Assembly (NCBI GenBank): GCA_022711755.1
Contig: JAKLEA010000014.1
Span: forward strand, 78,767-142,766
Origin: Planctomycetota bacterium
GTDB taxonomy: Bacteria > Planctomycetota > Brocadiia > SM23-32 > JAKLEA01
Reading direction: 5' to 3'
DNA: 64,000 nucleotides
Both the position numbers and the translations under genes were made by a program. The notes beneath the pieces are model-generated. The model had not been told where the DNA came from. It ran no database searches and saw only the letters and a list, made by a program, of their open reading frames with translations. Shown one piece after another: positions 8,667-17,557 of the stretch (position 1 is its first letter; every line of letters starts with the position of its first letter).

Positions 8667-8915
8667 TCAGTTGCTTTCCGGGTAGACGCTCACCCGGCGG
8701 CGGGTCTCGAACTTCACGCGGCCTTCGACCAGCGAGAAGATCGTGTAGTCCCGCCCCAGGCCGACGTTCCTGCCCGGGTGAAACTTTGTTCCGCACTGGC
8801 GCAGAATGATCGCGCCCGGCTTGGCCGTCTGTCCGTCCGCTATCTTCACGCCTCTGCGCTGCGCGTTGCTGTCGCGCCCGTTTCGCGAGGCCCCTTGTCC
8901 TTTTTTATGTGCCAT
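8667..8915 (-). CDS. rpmA: 50S ribosomal protein L27
   Basis: An 82-residue protein starting [20 protein letters not shown] and containing [21 protein letters not shown], the diagnostic L27 sequence. L27 sits at the peptidyl-transferase centre of the large subunit. The N-terminus starts directly with the mature AHKKG sequence, without the Firmicutes-type cleavable extension. It is 27 bp downstream of rplU. Confidence 0.97.
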   Translation of the reverse strand: MAHKKGQGASRNGRDSNAQRRGVKIADGQTAKPGAIILRQCGTKFHPGRNVGLGRDYTIFSLVEGRVKFETRRRVSVYPESN

Positions 8916-8942
8916 GTTTTCAGTCTCCGTTGCCGGCCTCGG

Positions 8943-9257
8943 CTAGGCGCGGATTTCCTCTACTATGACCCTGGTGAACTGCTGGCGGTGGCCCTTCTTG
9001 CTGCGCGAATTCTTCTTTCGGCGGAAGTGGACCGAGTAGGTTTTCTTGCCCTTCTCATGTCCTTCGATCTTTCCGACCACCGTCGCGCCCTCGACCAGCG
9101 GCTGGCCGACGCGGATGTTCCCGCCGCCGTCGCTGACCATCAGCACCTGGTCAAACTGTATTTCCTGGCCTGGCGCCGCGTCGCGAAGCTCGATCTCAAT
9201 CCGGTCTCCGCTCGATGCGCGGTATTGTTTGCCGCCGTCCTTGAAAACCGCGTACAT
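8943..9257 (-). CDS. rplU: 50S ribosomal protein L21
   Basis: A 104-residue protein beginning MYAVFKDGGKQYRASSGD and containing HEKGKKTYSVHFRRKKNSRSKKGHRQQFTRV cut here by position (about residues 68-97), the basic rRNA-binding C-terminal half of L21. It binds 23S rRNA in the large subunit. It is first gene of rplU-rpmA-obg, with its own promoter at 9348-9375. Confidence 0.96.
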   Translation of the reverse strand: MYAVFKDGGKQYRASSGDRIEIELRDAAPGQEIQFDQVLMVSDGGGNIRVGQPLVEGATVVGKIEGHEKGKKTYSVHFRRKKNSRSKKGHRQQFTRVIVEEIRA

Positions 9258-9347
9258 TGTCGTCCTTCTCCTGAATCCGTCCTAACGGGGGCCGACGTCG
9301 CTCAGGAACGCTCAGGCGACGCATTCCCCAAAATAGAGAGACACGCC

Positions 9348-9375
9348 ATTATGCCACAACGGATTCAAAGGTCAA
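9348..9375 (-). promoter_or_regulatory. Sigma-70-like promoter for rplU-rpmA-obg
   Basis: On the minus strand TTGACC (complement of 9370-9375) and CATAAT (complement of 9348-9353) are 16 bp apart. The leader to the rplU start is about 85 nt. Confidence 0.7.
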
Positions 9376-9428
9376 GTCTTATGTGGCGGAATTTTTCCGG
9401 ATTCCGGGACTGGTCGGCGACGTCAGGA

Positions 9429-10418
9429 TCAGTAGCTCCTCGACCTTGCCCGGACGTATTCCCGGTCCTGCATGTACCCATAAATGAAATTCTCGAAGGC
9501 CTGCGCAGTCGTGAACTTCGGCGCGTAGCCCAGCAGTCGCTTCGCCTTCTCAATGCTGAAGACGCAATCGTTGAGCAGGTAGCCGATCTGGTGATCGGGG
9601 CAGTCCGTCAGGCCATGTCGGTTGGCAAGGCGGACCAGCGGGAATACCGAGAATCTGGGTATCGGTATCAGGCGCAGCCTCCTGCCGGCCGCGCGGGCCA
9701 TCGCCTCCATGATCTCCCGGTGGGTGGCCGGAATCTCGGCGGCGACGTTGAAGGCTTCCCCGGTCGCCTCCGGCTTGTCCAGGGCCAGCAGGAAAGCGTC
9801 AATCGTGTCGTCAAGATGCACGGCGCTCCCCCTCGGCCCGCCCGCGCCGACCACCGGCAGCGGCTTGCCCTCGATGATCCGATCCATCACGTCCAGAAAC
9901 GGGCCGTGGTTGTAATGCCCGGGGCCGCAGATTATCGGCAGGCGCAGCATCGTGACGGGCAGTCCCTCGGCGATGTATTTCCGGCAGAGCCATTCGCATT
10001 CCAGCTTGTGGCGTCCGTACCAGCCTGTCGGCTCATCGGTCGGCGCGTCCTCCCCGCAGGGGACGGGCGGCTTCACGCCGTAGATTTCGATGGTTGAGGT
10101 ATGCACGAACTTCGCGACCTTGCGCTCCGCGGCCGCGCGCAGGAAATTGTCCGTCCCGGCGATGTTCGTCACCCATTTGTCGTCTTCCGGACGTTTCGAG
10201 AGCGACTGCAAGAAGGCGCAGTGGATGACGCGCTCGACGCCCTCCATCGCGCGGCGGACGTCGGCGATATTCTTCATGTCGCCCCTGACGAAGTCGGCGC
10301 CGGGAGGGAGGTACTTGCGCTCCTCGACGTCGAAGACGCGCACTTTTTCCCTCCGCGCGAGGAGGCGATTGGCCAGGTGACTGCCCAGGTAGCCCGTTCC
10401 GCCGGTTACGAGAATCAT
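9429..10418 (-). CDS. NAD-dependent epimerase/dehydratase family protein
   Basis: A 329-residue extended short-chain dehydrogenase. The ATG at 10418 is chosen because the protein then begins MILVTGGTGYLGSHLANRLL, the NAD-binding GxxGxxG strand; an upstream extension has no homology character. The catalytic Tyr and Lys are in WYGRHKLECE (YxxxK), with the preceding Ser/Thr in VHTSTIEIYG. It resembles sugar-nucleotide epimerases and 3-beta-HSD-like reductases, but the substrate is not evident. The start overlaps the stop of the MFS gene by 4 bp, so it is the last gene of the 15.3-9.4 kb minus-strand operon. Confidence 0.85.
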   Translation of the reverse strand: MILVTGGTGYLGSHLANRLLARREKVRVFDVEERKYLPPGADFVRGDMKNIADVRRAMEGVERVIHCAFLQSLSKRPEDDKWVTNIAGTDNFLRAAAERKVAKFVHTSTIEIYGVKPPVPCGEDAPTDEPTGWYGRHKLECEWLCRKYIAEGLPVTMLRLPIICGPGHYNHGPFLDVMDRIIEGKPLPVVGAGGPRGSAVHLDDTIDAFLLALDKPEATGEAFNVAAEIPATHREIMEAMARAAGRRLRLIPIPRFSVFPLVRLANRHGLTDCPDHQIGYLLNDCVFSIEKAKRLLGYAPKFTTAQAFENFIYGYMQDREYVRARSRSY

Positions 10419-11692
10419 TGCGTTTCCCCCTTTGCGCCTGAAAGCTCCGCGACGTGCCGGGCGGAGCGGATGTTGATTATCGTCCCGACCGACGCCACTG
10501 CCGCGCCGAACGCTCCCACCGTCCACAGCCCGCCGCGATCAACCGCATACCCGAGCAACGGCGCAAGCGCGACGGTCACGATCCTGTTGACCTGGGAGTC
10601 AATGGACAGGACCGTCGCTGTGGAGCCGCTGTCCACGAATACGTTATAGCGGCTCAGGATGGTCGGGCTCCAGAGATTGTCAAGTGCGTACAGCGCCACA
10701 AATAGAAGGATGGCGGCAATTTCCAAGCCGGTCAGAAGGAGAGGAACAAGGGCGGCGTATCCGAACAGGGAGATCAACCATATGATTCGCGCGGCCTGGT
10801 AATCCCCCCCGGCGCGTTCGGAAAGGACGTGGGCGCGGCGGGACGCCTGGCCGGTCAGAATGTAGACCCCGAAGAAGACCACTCCCACGGCCGCCGCCGT
10901 GCGCCTCTCCCCGCTGAGCGAAACCATGATCGGCAGGGAAAGCGCCGCCGCCTTCAGCGCCGGCTGGAGGTAGTCCTTTGCGAGCGAGAAGATTCCGTCG
11001 TACAGCGCCGACTCAATCAGCAGGCCGCGCGTAGAGGCCCTGGACACGGTCTGCCGGAAGGAATCCCACGTCACGCGGAAAATTTGCCCGAGGGACGGAA
11101 TCTTCGACTCCGTCGTCCCGTCCAGCGACGCGGGGTATCCCATGAAGTTGATTATATTTGCCAGGTAGGCCGGTATGCAGATCCAGAAGACGTGGCGATA
11201 ATTTTCTGTCAGGAAGACGATCAACGCCCCGATGATGACCGAGACGGCTGAGCCATATTGCGACCATGAGCGCGTGAAGCCGTAGACCTTCGTTTTCTCC
11301 TTTGTCCGGCCCTGCTGCTTCAGCCAGTCGAAGATCATGGCCTTGTGCGTGCCGGTGCGGAATGCCTCCCCGACGGCGAAAAAGAACATTCCGGGGAAGA
11401 ACTGCCAGTAACTTGTCCCGAAGGAGAACAGGACGAAGGACAGGACGTAGAAGGCGAAGGAGAGGATCATGGAACGCCGCCTGCCCCAGACGTCCGCGAA
11501 TGCCCCGGACGGGGTTTCCATGATGTTTATGCAGATTTCCCGGAAGGCGACGAGCCAGCCGATCTGAAAATAGGTCATGCCCGCCTGGAGGAAGGCGAGG
11601 TAGAGGAAGCTCTCGAAATAACGCTGGTTCTTCAGGAACCCGTAGAGCGAGAAGCGGAATATCATCCAGTCCCGTTTTTCAGGCCCGGCCAC
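10415..11692 (-). CDS. MFS transporter
   Basis: A 425-residue hydrophobic protein with about 12 predicted membrane helices. The N-terminal half has YFQIGWLVAFREICINIMETPSGAFADVWGRRRSMILSF cut here by position (about residues 38-77): the helix 2-3 loop motif GAFADVWGRR is the major facilitator signature (motif A). The overall form is that of the drug/proton-type MFS permeases found in many phyla with the 'E-P-SGAFAD' variation. The substrate is unknown. It lies 60 bp downstream of the lipid-transport lipoprotein gene and is translationally coupled to the epimerase gene. Confidence 0.85.
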   Translation of the reverse strand: MAGPEKRDWMIFRFSLYGFLKNQRYFESFLYLAFLQAGMTYFQIGWLVAFREICINIMETPSGAFADVWGRRRSMILSFAFYVLSFVLFSFGTSYWQFFPGMFFFAVGEAFRTGTHKAMIFDWLKQQGRTKEKTKVYGFTRSWSQYGSAVSVIIGALIVFLTENYRHVFWICIPAYLANIINFMGYPASLDGTTESKIPSLGQIFRVTWDSFRQTVSRASTRGLLIESALYDGIFSLAKDYLQPALKAAALSLPIMVSLSGERRTAAAVGVVFFGVYILTGQASRRAHVLSERAGGDYQAARIIWLISLFGYAALVPLLLTGLEIAAILLFVALYALDNLWSPTILSRYNVFVDSGSTATVLSIDSQVNRIVTVALAPLLGYAVDRGGLWTVGAFGAAVASVGTIINIRSARHVAELSGAKGETQ

Positions 11693-11752
11693 TTCTCATG
11701 CCCCCCTGCATAGGGAATCGTCGGCGCAGACGCGAACACGGGACTCGCCGGC

Positions 11753-12391
11753 TCATTTTTTCGCCGCCGGCGGTTCCCTGCCCGCCGGCGGAGCCAGATT
11801 GAGCTTTGAAATCTTGTCTATGGCCTGCGTTGCGGCGTCCATCGCCGCGTCGCTCATCGCGCTGACCAGGGACGGGATGTCCTTGTTGACAAGCTGCTTC
11901 TGGGAGCGGACCTCCCCGGACCAGATTATAGCCCACGTGTCCGCGTCGCGCAGTCGCAGGTCAAGCGCGCATTCCGCCAGGCTGCCCTCCGGGCGCTCCA
12001 CCATCTCGAAGCTGACCAGTTCGCCCTCCAGCATGTAAGCAGGGGGGCGGATTTCCTCTGCGGGGACAACCTGCTCGAACATGCCGCAGGACGCGAAGGC
12101 GCTGCGAAACGCCCGGGATACCATCTCCTCCGGCGGCTCGATCCAGCGCTCATCCTCGTAGAATTCCAGCTGGTAATCCGACGTTCGCTTAAGGATTTTA
12201 TCCCTGAAGCGGCTTGCGCTCATGAACGCGCGTATCCCCAGCCTGGCGTTTGCCGGGGGGAACTTTTTCGTCGCCAGCGGGTGTGTGTCAATGCTGTAAT
12301 ACCGCACCGGCAGGGGCGGTTGCTGGGAAAGGCATCCCGTAGCCGCGATAGAAAAAAGCATGACGGCGCATGCAGTTCTTGCCTTCGTCAT
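11753..12391 (-). CDS. ABC-type transport auxiliary lipoprotein (PqiC-like)
   Basis: A 212-residue lipoprotein. Its signal peptide ends in the lipobox AATGC (Cys at about residue 20), followed by PVRYYSIDT, the starting strand of the 'ABC-type transport auxiliary lipoprotein' family (PqiC/YmbA-like). The central part, LGIRAFMSASRFRDKILKRTSDYQLEFYEDERWIEPPEEMV by position (residues ~50-92), matches the family's conserved 'Y ... RWxxPP' region. PqiC-type lipoproteins sit in the outer membrane and accept lipids carried by the MCE protein. The start overlaps the end of the MlaD gene by 4 bp, in line with a single transport complex. The C-terminus ends in a Pro/Lys-rich tail. Confidence 0.8.
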   Translation of the reverse strand: MTKARTACAVMLFSIAATGCLSQQPPLPVRYYSIDTHPLATKKFPPANARLGIRAFMSASRFRDKILKRTSDYQLEFYEDERWIEPPEEMVSRAFRSAFASCGMFEQVVPAEEIRPPAYMLEGELVSFEMVERPEGSLAECALDLRLRDADTWAIIWSGEVRSQKQLVNKDIPSLVSAMSDAAMDAATQAIDKISKLNLAPPAGREPPAAKK

Positions 12392-13362
12392 TTCTTGCCT
12401 CCGCGCTCCTCCATCGCCTCCTCCTTGGGCAGCAGACGCCCGCGGAGCATGGACGACGGGTCGCGTTCAAGGTAATCAACAAGCCTGCGCACGCTCGCCA
12501 AGGTCAGGCGCAGGCTGGTAAGGCTCTGGCGCATCTCGTATTCAAGGTTTGCAACATCCCGCCGCAATTCCACCACGGTCTTGTCGAATTCGACCGTCGC
12601 GGTCTGAAGCTTGCCGATCAATTCTTTCGTCTCATCGGCGGTTTCAAGGATTGTCTTGTTGGCTGTTTCAACGTCCAGCGTGTCAACCTTCTGCTCGACC
12701 TTGGCGATAAGCGGTTCAAGTCTCTCAGTGGCCTTGCGGATGTTTTCGCGGTTCTCGGCCAGCGCCTCATTGGTCAGCGTGATCGTCTTGTTGGCGTTCT
12801 CGCCGACCTGCTTCCACGTCAGCACCAGATCGTCGGCATCCTTGACCAGCTTTGTCAGTTGACCCTCCTCCATCTCGCCCAGCCCGGTGTTGACCTTGCC
12901 GATGATTTCGTAGACCAGATCGCTTGAGAGGAGGGCTTTTTCCTCAAGCGTGGTAAGGAAGGAGGGTTGGACGGGGATATCGGAGCCGGGCTTGAGTATC
13001 TCGCCGGGCGTCGCGCCGCCCGGGCTGGTCAGGTCTATGATCTTCTGGCCGGTGGCAATACTCTTGTAGTTGAGCTTGGCCTCCATCCCTTTCCGTATCG
13101 GAACATCCTTTCTGATACTGACGCGGACCAGAATCATGTTGCCGGCGCCGAGGTCAATCTTCCTGACCTTGCCGATCGGCACGCCCTTGTAGAGCACGTC
13201 AGCCTCCCGGGAGAGGCCGCTGATGGATTCATTGAACTTGATGAAGTAGTCATAAGTAGGCTCTCTATTTTTGGTTAGGATCATTATCAGCACGCCGGCC
13301 AGCGCAGCCGCGCAGATCAGCATGAAGAACCCGACCGAAATCTTCTGTTTTACTGTTGCCAC
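12388..13362 (-). CDS. MlaD/MCE family lipid transport protein
   Basis: A 324-residue protein anchored by one N-terminal helix (residues ~8-30). The MCE domain follows (about 38-115: YDYFIKFNESISGLSREADVLYKGVPIGKV, given by position) with the G(V)xIGxV turn. Residues ~150-300 are long helices likely to form a coiled-coil tube or stalk. The domain is a periplasmic hexameric ring in the Mla/Pqi/Let systems that shuttles phospholipids between inner and outer membrane. It is third in the operon STAS-permease, ATPase, MlaD, lipoprotein. Confidence 0.9.
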   Translation of the reverse strand: MATVKQKISVGFFMLICAAALAGVLIMILTKNREPTYDYFIKFNESISGLSREADVLYKGVPIGKVRKIDLGAGNMILVRVSIRKDVPIRKGMEAKLNYKSIATGQKIIDLTSPGGATPGEILKPGSDIPVQPSFLTTLEEKALLSSDLVYEIIGKVNTGLGEMEEGQLTKLVKDADDLVLTWKQVGENANKTITLTNEALAENRENIRKATERLEPLIAKVEQKVDTLDVETANKTILETADETKELIGKLQTATVEFDKTVVELRRDVANLEYEMRQSLTSLRLTLASVRRLVDYLERDPSSMLRGRLLPKEEAMEERGGKK

Positions 13363-13427
13363 TTTTTCTGTCCTCTCCCCGAATCCCCCGGAAGGCCGCG
13401 CCTTCTGCGCGCTCCGGCGGGCGCGGG

Positions 13428-14198
13428 TCAGGCGTTTCTTGGCGCAATGTGCGCGTCCGGCTTGCGCTGGAAGAACTGGCTTACGCGGGGATGGTCGCTC
13501 TCAAGGGCTTCGTCCAGCCGCCCGTTGAAAATCACGCGTCCCTTGTCCAGCATCACCGCCGTATCCGCGATCTCCTTAATCGAATCAAGCTCATGGGTTA
13601 CGACAACGACCGTGATCCCCAGCAGGTGTCTGAGGTTCAGGATTAACTGATCAAGCCCCGCCGCCATGATCGGATCAAGGCCGGCGGAAGGCTCGTCAAG
13701 GAACAGGATTTCGGGATCAAGAGCCAGCGCCCGGGCGACGCCCGCCCGCTTCTTCATCCCGCCTGAAAGCTCGCCCGGCGTTTTATTCACAGCAGCCGAA
13801 AGGCCGACAAGCCCCAGCTTGATGCGCACGAGCATGTCAAGCGTTTCCCTGTCAATGTCCGGGTTCTTCTCCTTGATCGGCAAGGCCACGTTCTCGCCCA
13901 CGGTCATGGAGTTGAAAAGCCCGCCTGATTGGAAGGAGATGCCGACGCGGGTGAGCATGGGGCGCAACTGGTCTTCGTCCATACGCGCAATGTCCTGTCC
14001 CCAGAGCAGGATTTCGCCTGATGTCGGCCTCAGTAATCCGATCATATGTTTAAGGAGAGTGCTTTTGCCGCATCCGCTTCCGCCGAGTATCACGACGATC
14101 TCCCCCCGGCGGACCTCCATTGAGACGCCGTCAAGCACCAGCGCCTCCCCGTAATGAGTCGTCAGGTTGCGGACTTCGACTATTGTCTCGTTGGCCAC
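13428..14198 (-). CDS. mlaF: Mla-type ABC transporter ATP-binding protein
   Basis: A 256-residue ABC ATPase: Walker A GGSGCGKST (about residues 36-44), Q-loop region SFQSGGLFNSMTV, signature LSGGMKKRAGVARALAL, Walker B EILFLDEPSAGLDP and H-loop VVVTHELDS. The SGGLFNSMTVGENVALP sequence is typical of the MlaF/Ttg2A group rather than of importer ATPases. It powers lipid movement through the adjacent MlaE-like permease. It starts 1 bp after the permease stop, so the two are coupled. Confidence 0.92.
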   Translation of the reverse strand: MANETIVEVRNLTTHYGEALVLDGVSMEVRRGEIVVILGGSGCGKSTLLKHMIGLLRPTSGEILLWGQDIARMDEDQLRPMLTRVGISFQSGGLFNSMTVGENVALPIKEKNPDIDRETLDMLVRIKLGLVGLSAAVNKTPGELSGGMKKRAGVARALALDPEILFLDEPSAGLDPIMAAGLDQLILNLRHLLGITVVVVTHELDSIKEIADTAVMLDKGRVIFNGRLDEALESDHPRVSQFFQRKPDAHIAPRNA

Positions 14199-14199
14199 T

Positions 14200-15300
14200 T
14201 TATTTGAACACGAAGTAGAAAAGGATCGCGAAGATCATGTCCGCGACGATTATGAAGAAAATGTCCATGACGACCGAGCGGGTTGTCGCAAGGCCCACGC
14301 CCCTTGCCCCGCCCTTCACGCGCAGCCCGTTATGGCAGCCGACCAGCGTGATGACAAAGGCGAAGACCACGCATTTGATCAAGCCCTGCGCGATGTCGCC
14401 GGCTTTCAGGTAGGTCTGCGTCTGCTGGAGCCAGAGGTTGGTTGATATTTTTAACAGAACAACGCCTACAAGGGTTCCGCCCGCAACGCCGGAGAACATG
14501 GCAAGGACGGTCAGGCACGGCATGACGGCGATCATGGCGACCAGTTTCGGGGCCACGAGGAAGCGCGCCGGATTCAGGCCCATGCCGCGCAGGGAGTCAA
14601 TCTCCTCCTGGACGACCATGGTAGCCATTTCCGCCGCGATGGCCGCCCCGCTTCGCGCGCTAACGACCACGGCGGTCATCACGGCGCCAAGTTCGCGCGC
14701 AAAGCCGATCACCACGACGGTCGCCACGTAAATGCCAAGCCCGAAGGGTTCGACCTGGGCGATGGACAGCATTGCGATGATCAGGCCGAGAAGGAAATTG
14801 ATCAGGCAGACGATTCCGACGGCCCGGACGCCCATCTCATGCATCTCGTCGAGCGTGTTTTCAATGCGCAGCCCTTTTCCGGTCAGGGGGCCGATTACGG
14901 CCCAGTAGACTGCCTCAATGACCAGTTCAAAGGCCTCGCGGGCTTCGGACAGCGCGTTCAGGAATGTTCCGCCGATGTCCTCAAAAAGGCCGATTCGCCT
15001 TGTTCCGGGCGCAGGCTCGGCGGAAAGGGTAGGCGCGAGCATATCCAGCAGTTCAGCCGCCTGGCCGGTGGCGCCGGAGATTTCCACATTGACCTTTTTC
15101 AGCCGGGCGTTGGCCATAAGACGCCCAAGCCACGCCCCGCCGAGGCTGTCCATATTCTTAACAGAGGAAAGGTCTACCGTGATCTCACAGGCCTTGCGGC
15201 GGATGCAGCCCTGAGCCGCTGCGAACATCTCCCGACCGGTCTGGTCGGTAAGGTCGCCCTCGACCCTGATCATTTCTTTTGCGGCTGCGGCATCGGACAC
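14200..15300 (-). CDS. mlaE: MlaE-type ABC permease with fused N-terminal STAS domain
   Basis: A 366-residue membrane protein starting at GTG. Residues ~8-95 form a STAS domain (ITVDLSSVKNMDSLGGAWLG by position), the equivalent of the separate MlaB in E. coli. The rest is an MlaE permease with six or so helices; it has VVSARSGAAIAAEMATMVVQEEIDSLRGMGLNP by position (about residues 210-245), the family signature. No MlaC-like periplasmic carrier is in the operon; the PqiC-like lipoprotein may do that part. It is first gene in the cluster. A leaderless or weak-ribosome-site GTG is used; a start at residue 10 (Met) is possible. Confidence 0.9.
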   Translation of the reverse strand: MSDAAAAKEMIRVEGDLTDQTGREMFAAAQGCIRRKACEITVDLSSVKNMDSLGGAWLGRLMANARLKKVNVEISGATGQAAELLDMLAPTLSAEPAPGTRRIGLFEDIGGTFLNALSEAREAFELVIEAVYWAVIGPLTGKGLRIENTLDEMHEMGVRAVGIVCLINFLLGLIIAMLSIAQVEPFGLGIYVATVVVIGFARELGAVMTAVVVSARSGAAIAAEMATMVVQEEIDSLRGMGLNPARFLVAPKLVAMIAVMPCLTVLAMFSGVAGGTLVGVVLLKISTNLWLQQTQTYLKAGDIAQGLIKCVVFAFVITLVGCHNGLRVKGGARGVGLATTRSVVMDIFFIIVADMIFAILFYFVFK

Positions 15301-15348
15301 GGCGAAAACCCCGGACGGTGGAATTGAAAAAAAAGCGTATGAAGCCGC

Positions 15349-15377
15349 TTGACATGGAAACCAAGTTCGGATAAATT
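15349..15377 (+). promoter_or_regulatory. Sigma-70-like promoter, distal, upstream of the PEP-CTERM gene
   Basis: TTGACA (15349-15354) and TAAATT (15372-15377) are 17 bp apart. With the promoter at 15517-15545 it accounts for most of what can be seen in the 15301-15704 gap. Confidence 0.55.
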
Positions 15378-15516
15378 ACCGCAATGCAGGGTTCCGGTCA
15401 AGCGATGTCGCAGCGCCGTTTGTCGCGTTCTGTTGCCCGCGCGGATGTAAAATATCCGTTCCGGGCGAAGAGGCTGGAACAGGGAAAATTGCCAGAAAAA
15501 ATTTTGGCAAAATCCC

Positions 15517-15545
15517 TTGAAACGGGTTGAATTGCCTGATACAAT
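15517..15545 (+). promoter_or_regulatory. Sigma-70-like promoter, proximal, for the PEP-CTERM gene
   Basis: TTGAAA (15517-15522) and TACAAT (15540-15545) are 17 bp apart, giving a leader of about 150 nt to the start at 15705. Its -10 sequence and spacing equal those of the promoter at 42513-42541 in front of another PEP-CTERM gene. Confidence 0.65.
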
Positions 15546-15704
15546 CAGGACAGTCGGGCGAGGGCTTGTGGTGTTTCTCGCCTGTTTGTGTGGTTGAGTT
15601 TGTGGGTCATTCCCGCTCTCTCAAGCGACATACAACCCCCAAGGGGCAGGGATACTTGATCAGGAAAACAAGTCGCCGACCCGGTTGAGTCGAGGAGGCA
15701 AAGC

Positions 15705-17207
15705 ATGAAGAAACGGATTCTAGGCTGGATTCTGGCGCTGGTGGCTCTGTGCGCGACGTGGACGGAGGCGCGAACATACCTGTTCGGCGTCAATTCCACG
15801 TACACCAACTCCCTCAGGCTATGGGCTAACGCGCCCGCCTACGGTAACCTGGGCACTCGCGGCACACGAATCACGGGATGGTTCGTCCTGAATGTTGACC
15901 CCTTCTATACCGGCACAAAACGGGTGGAATGGGTTTCACTGGACATCCGCAACATTGACCGTGTGACGTTCGAGATGGTCTACAGCGGTTACGTTGCTCA
16001 AGCATACCTGAACCCGAGCGCTGGGACGACCGACGGCATGCTGCTTGATCTTAACAACTGCTCGCTTGACGGCGCCATTCCGATGTCAACCGCCAGCACA
16101 TGGCGGATGATTGACAACCTCGGCGTCCAAAACCAGCAGATGCGCATCACGTATAATCTGTGGTACATCCTTTCAGGTATTGAGGAGTGGCAGACCATCT
16201 ACGGAACCGAATATTCCGGAAACAACGGCGAGCAGGTTATCTGGGATGGTGCATTCACCGGATGGTCAAGCACACAGGGCGGAACATTGACCGCAAGCAT
16301 GGCACTGACGCAGGGGTACAGGCTGAGTCTCGAAGACGGCTTGATCGTGTTGTATGCCTGGGCCTCCATGTCAGGCACTGCGACGGTCACTGCCGAGCCA
16401 ACCCAGTTTGCAGTGCTGGACGTAGGCCGCACTTATTACGCGGGTCTGGCCAACGGATATGACCTCAGCCGCATAACGATGAGCACGGCGGGGATGACAT
16501 GGTATCCCACGATCTACCTGTCCAATACCGTCAGGCGTTACGCGGCCTATGAAGGCGGCGCGACTCAGGACGTGGCCAACTACGGCAACATCCTCTGGCA
16601 GGGCTTGAACTCTCAGTCCGTCGGCGCCAGGCTGTATCGCTCCGGCGACACGCCTCCCGGATACACCAACGTGACGACGACCTGGGGTTCCGCCAGCTAC
16701 GCATTCGGCATCCCGGCCAGCTACATCGGAACCTATCAGGTTCAGATGAACTTCGCCGGCGGCGGCAACTACCTTGCCAGCAACCCGACGGAGCAGATCG
16801 CCATTTACCACCAGACCGGCGTGTCCTACACCGGCCCGGGCAGTGGGCTCCAAAGCAGCACGATCAACGTTTCAGCCCAGTTGAATGATCTTCCGCTGGC
16901 AACCGGACTGGGAAGTCAGGTCATCACGTGGGTGCTGTCCAGCGGCACGACTCCGGTCAGCACTGTGACCGCCGTGTCCAATGGATCCGGTTACGCATAT
17001 CAGGCGATGACACTGCCGTTGACACCCGGAGGCTACACGATCACGACGACGTTCACAGACAGCGGGTTCTATGTCGGAAGCAGCGATTCCGATCCGTTCA
17101 CGGTCAACGTGCCGGAACCTGCTTCAGCCGTCCTGATGCTCGGCGGTCTTGGCCTTGCCGGGATGCTCCGCCGCAGGATTCGCGAAAAGAAGCAGGAAAA
17201 GAAGTAA
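15705..17207 (+). CDS. PEP-CTERM sorting domain protein
   Basis: A 500-residue secreted protein with a signal peptide (KKRILGWILALVALCATWTEA) and a C-terminal PEP-CTERM tripartite signal: VPEPAS, a hydrophobic helix and a basic tail RRRIREKKQEKK. Such proteins are exported and processed by an exosortase, usually into the extracellular matrix; no exosortase gene lies in this window. The body is Thr/Ser/Tyr-rich beta-structure with Ig-like repeats in the last third (residues ~300-470, for example SYAFGIPASYIGTYQVQMNF and GGYTITTTFTDSGFY). Function is unknown. The ribosome site GAGGAGG lies 8 bases before the ATG, and a strong terminator follows the gene. Confidence 0.85.
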   Translation: MKKRILGWILALVALCATWTEARTYLFGVNSTYTNSLRLWANAPAYGNLGTRGTRITGWFVLNVDPFYTGTKRVEWVSLDIRNIDRVTFEMVYSGYVAQAYLNPSAGTTDGMLLDLNNCSLDGAIPMSTASTWRMIDNLGVQNQQMRITYNLWYILSGIEEWQTIYGTEYSGNNGEQVIWDGAFTGWSSTQGGTLTASMALTQGYRLSLEDGLIVLYAWASMSGTATVTAEPTQFAVLDVGRTYYAGLANGYDLSRITMSTAGMTWYPTIYLSNTVRRYAAYEGGATQDVANYGNILWQGLNSQSVGARLYRSGDTPPGYTNVTTTWGSASYAFGIPASYIGTYQVQMNFAGGGNYLASNPTEQIAIYHQTGVSYTGPGSGLQSSTINVSAQLNDLPLATGLGSQVITWVLSSGTTPVSTVTAVSNGSGYAYQAMTLPLTPGGYTITTTFTDSGFYVGSSDSDPFTVNVPEPASAVLMLGGLGLAGMLRRRIREKKQEKK

Positions 17208-17230
17208 TAGCCCTCTCGACTCGACTCTTC

Positions 17231-17272
17231 ACAAGGCGCATTGCGGACGATCTGCAATGCGCCTTGTTGTTT
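17231..17272 (+). terminator. Rho-independent terminator of the PEP-CTERM gene
   Basis: ACAAGGCGCATTGC (17231-17244) and GCAATGCGCCTTGT (17254-17267) form a perfect 14-bp stem followed by TGTTT. Confidence 0.85.
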
Positions 17273-17341
17273 AATGGCTGCTGCTGTAAAGGTGGGTTAG
17301 CCCGCATGTGTTCAGTGAATGAGAACTCCCGGAAAAATCTT

Positions 17342-17477
17342 CCTTCCCCCGCGCACGCGCGGCGTGGGGGAAGGTGTCGTCCCGTCTCGCGGGACGACGG
17401 AAGGGGGCAAAACGCGCCCCCCCATCCACCAGCCTTTGGCTGGTCCCCCTTCCCCCGATGTACGGCACGGGGGAAGG
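17342..17477. repeat. Cluster of five consecutive hairpins (REP-like intergenic element)
   Basis: Five inverted repeats follow one another: 17342-17374 (CCTTCCCCC/GGGGGAAGG), 17376-17398 (GTCGTCCCG/CGGGACGAC), 17403-17423 (GGGGGC/GCCCCC), 17429-17443 (CCAGCC/GGCTGG) and 17448-17477 (CCTTCCCCCG/CGGGGGAAGG). The outer two share the CCTTCCCCCG arm. It lies between the terminator and the LexA-like gene. It may be a mobile palindromic repeat or a structured RNA. Confidence 0.7.
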
Positions 17478-17557
17478 TCGTTGTATTTGGCGCGGCGTTC
17501 CTGGCATCGCGTGGCGCGCCATGCACATACAAGAACCAACCCTACATGGAGTGAATC

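Noticed and set aside
8778..10097. A 439-codon open frame on the plus strand opposite rpmA, rplU and the epimerase
   Set aside because: Covers certain ribosomal protein genes on the other strand and shows no protein motif.
17342..17477. Possible small CRISPR array
   Set aside because: The repeats are different hairpins without equal-length spacers.
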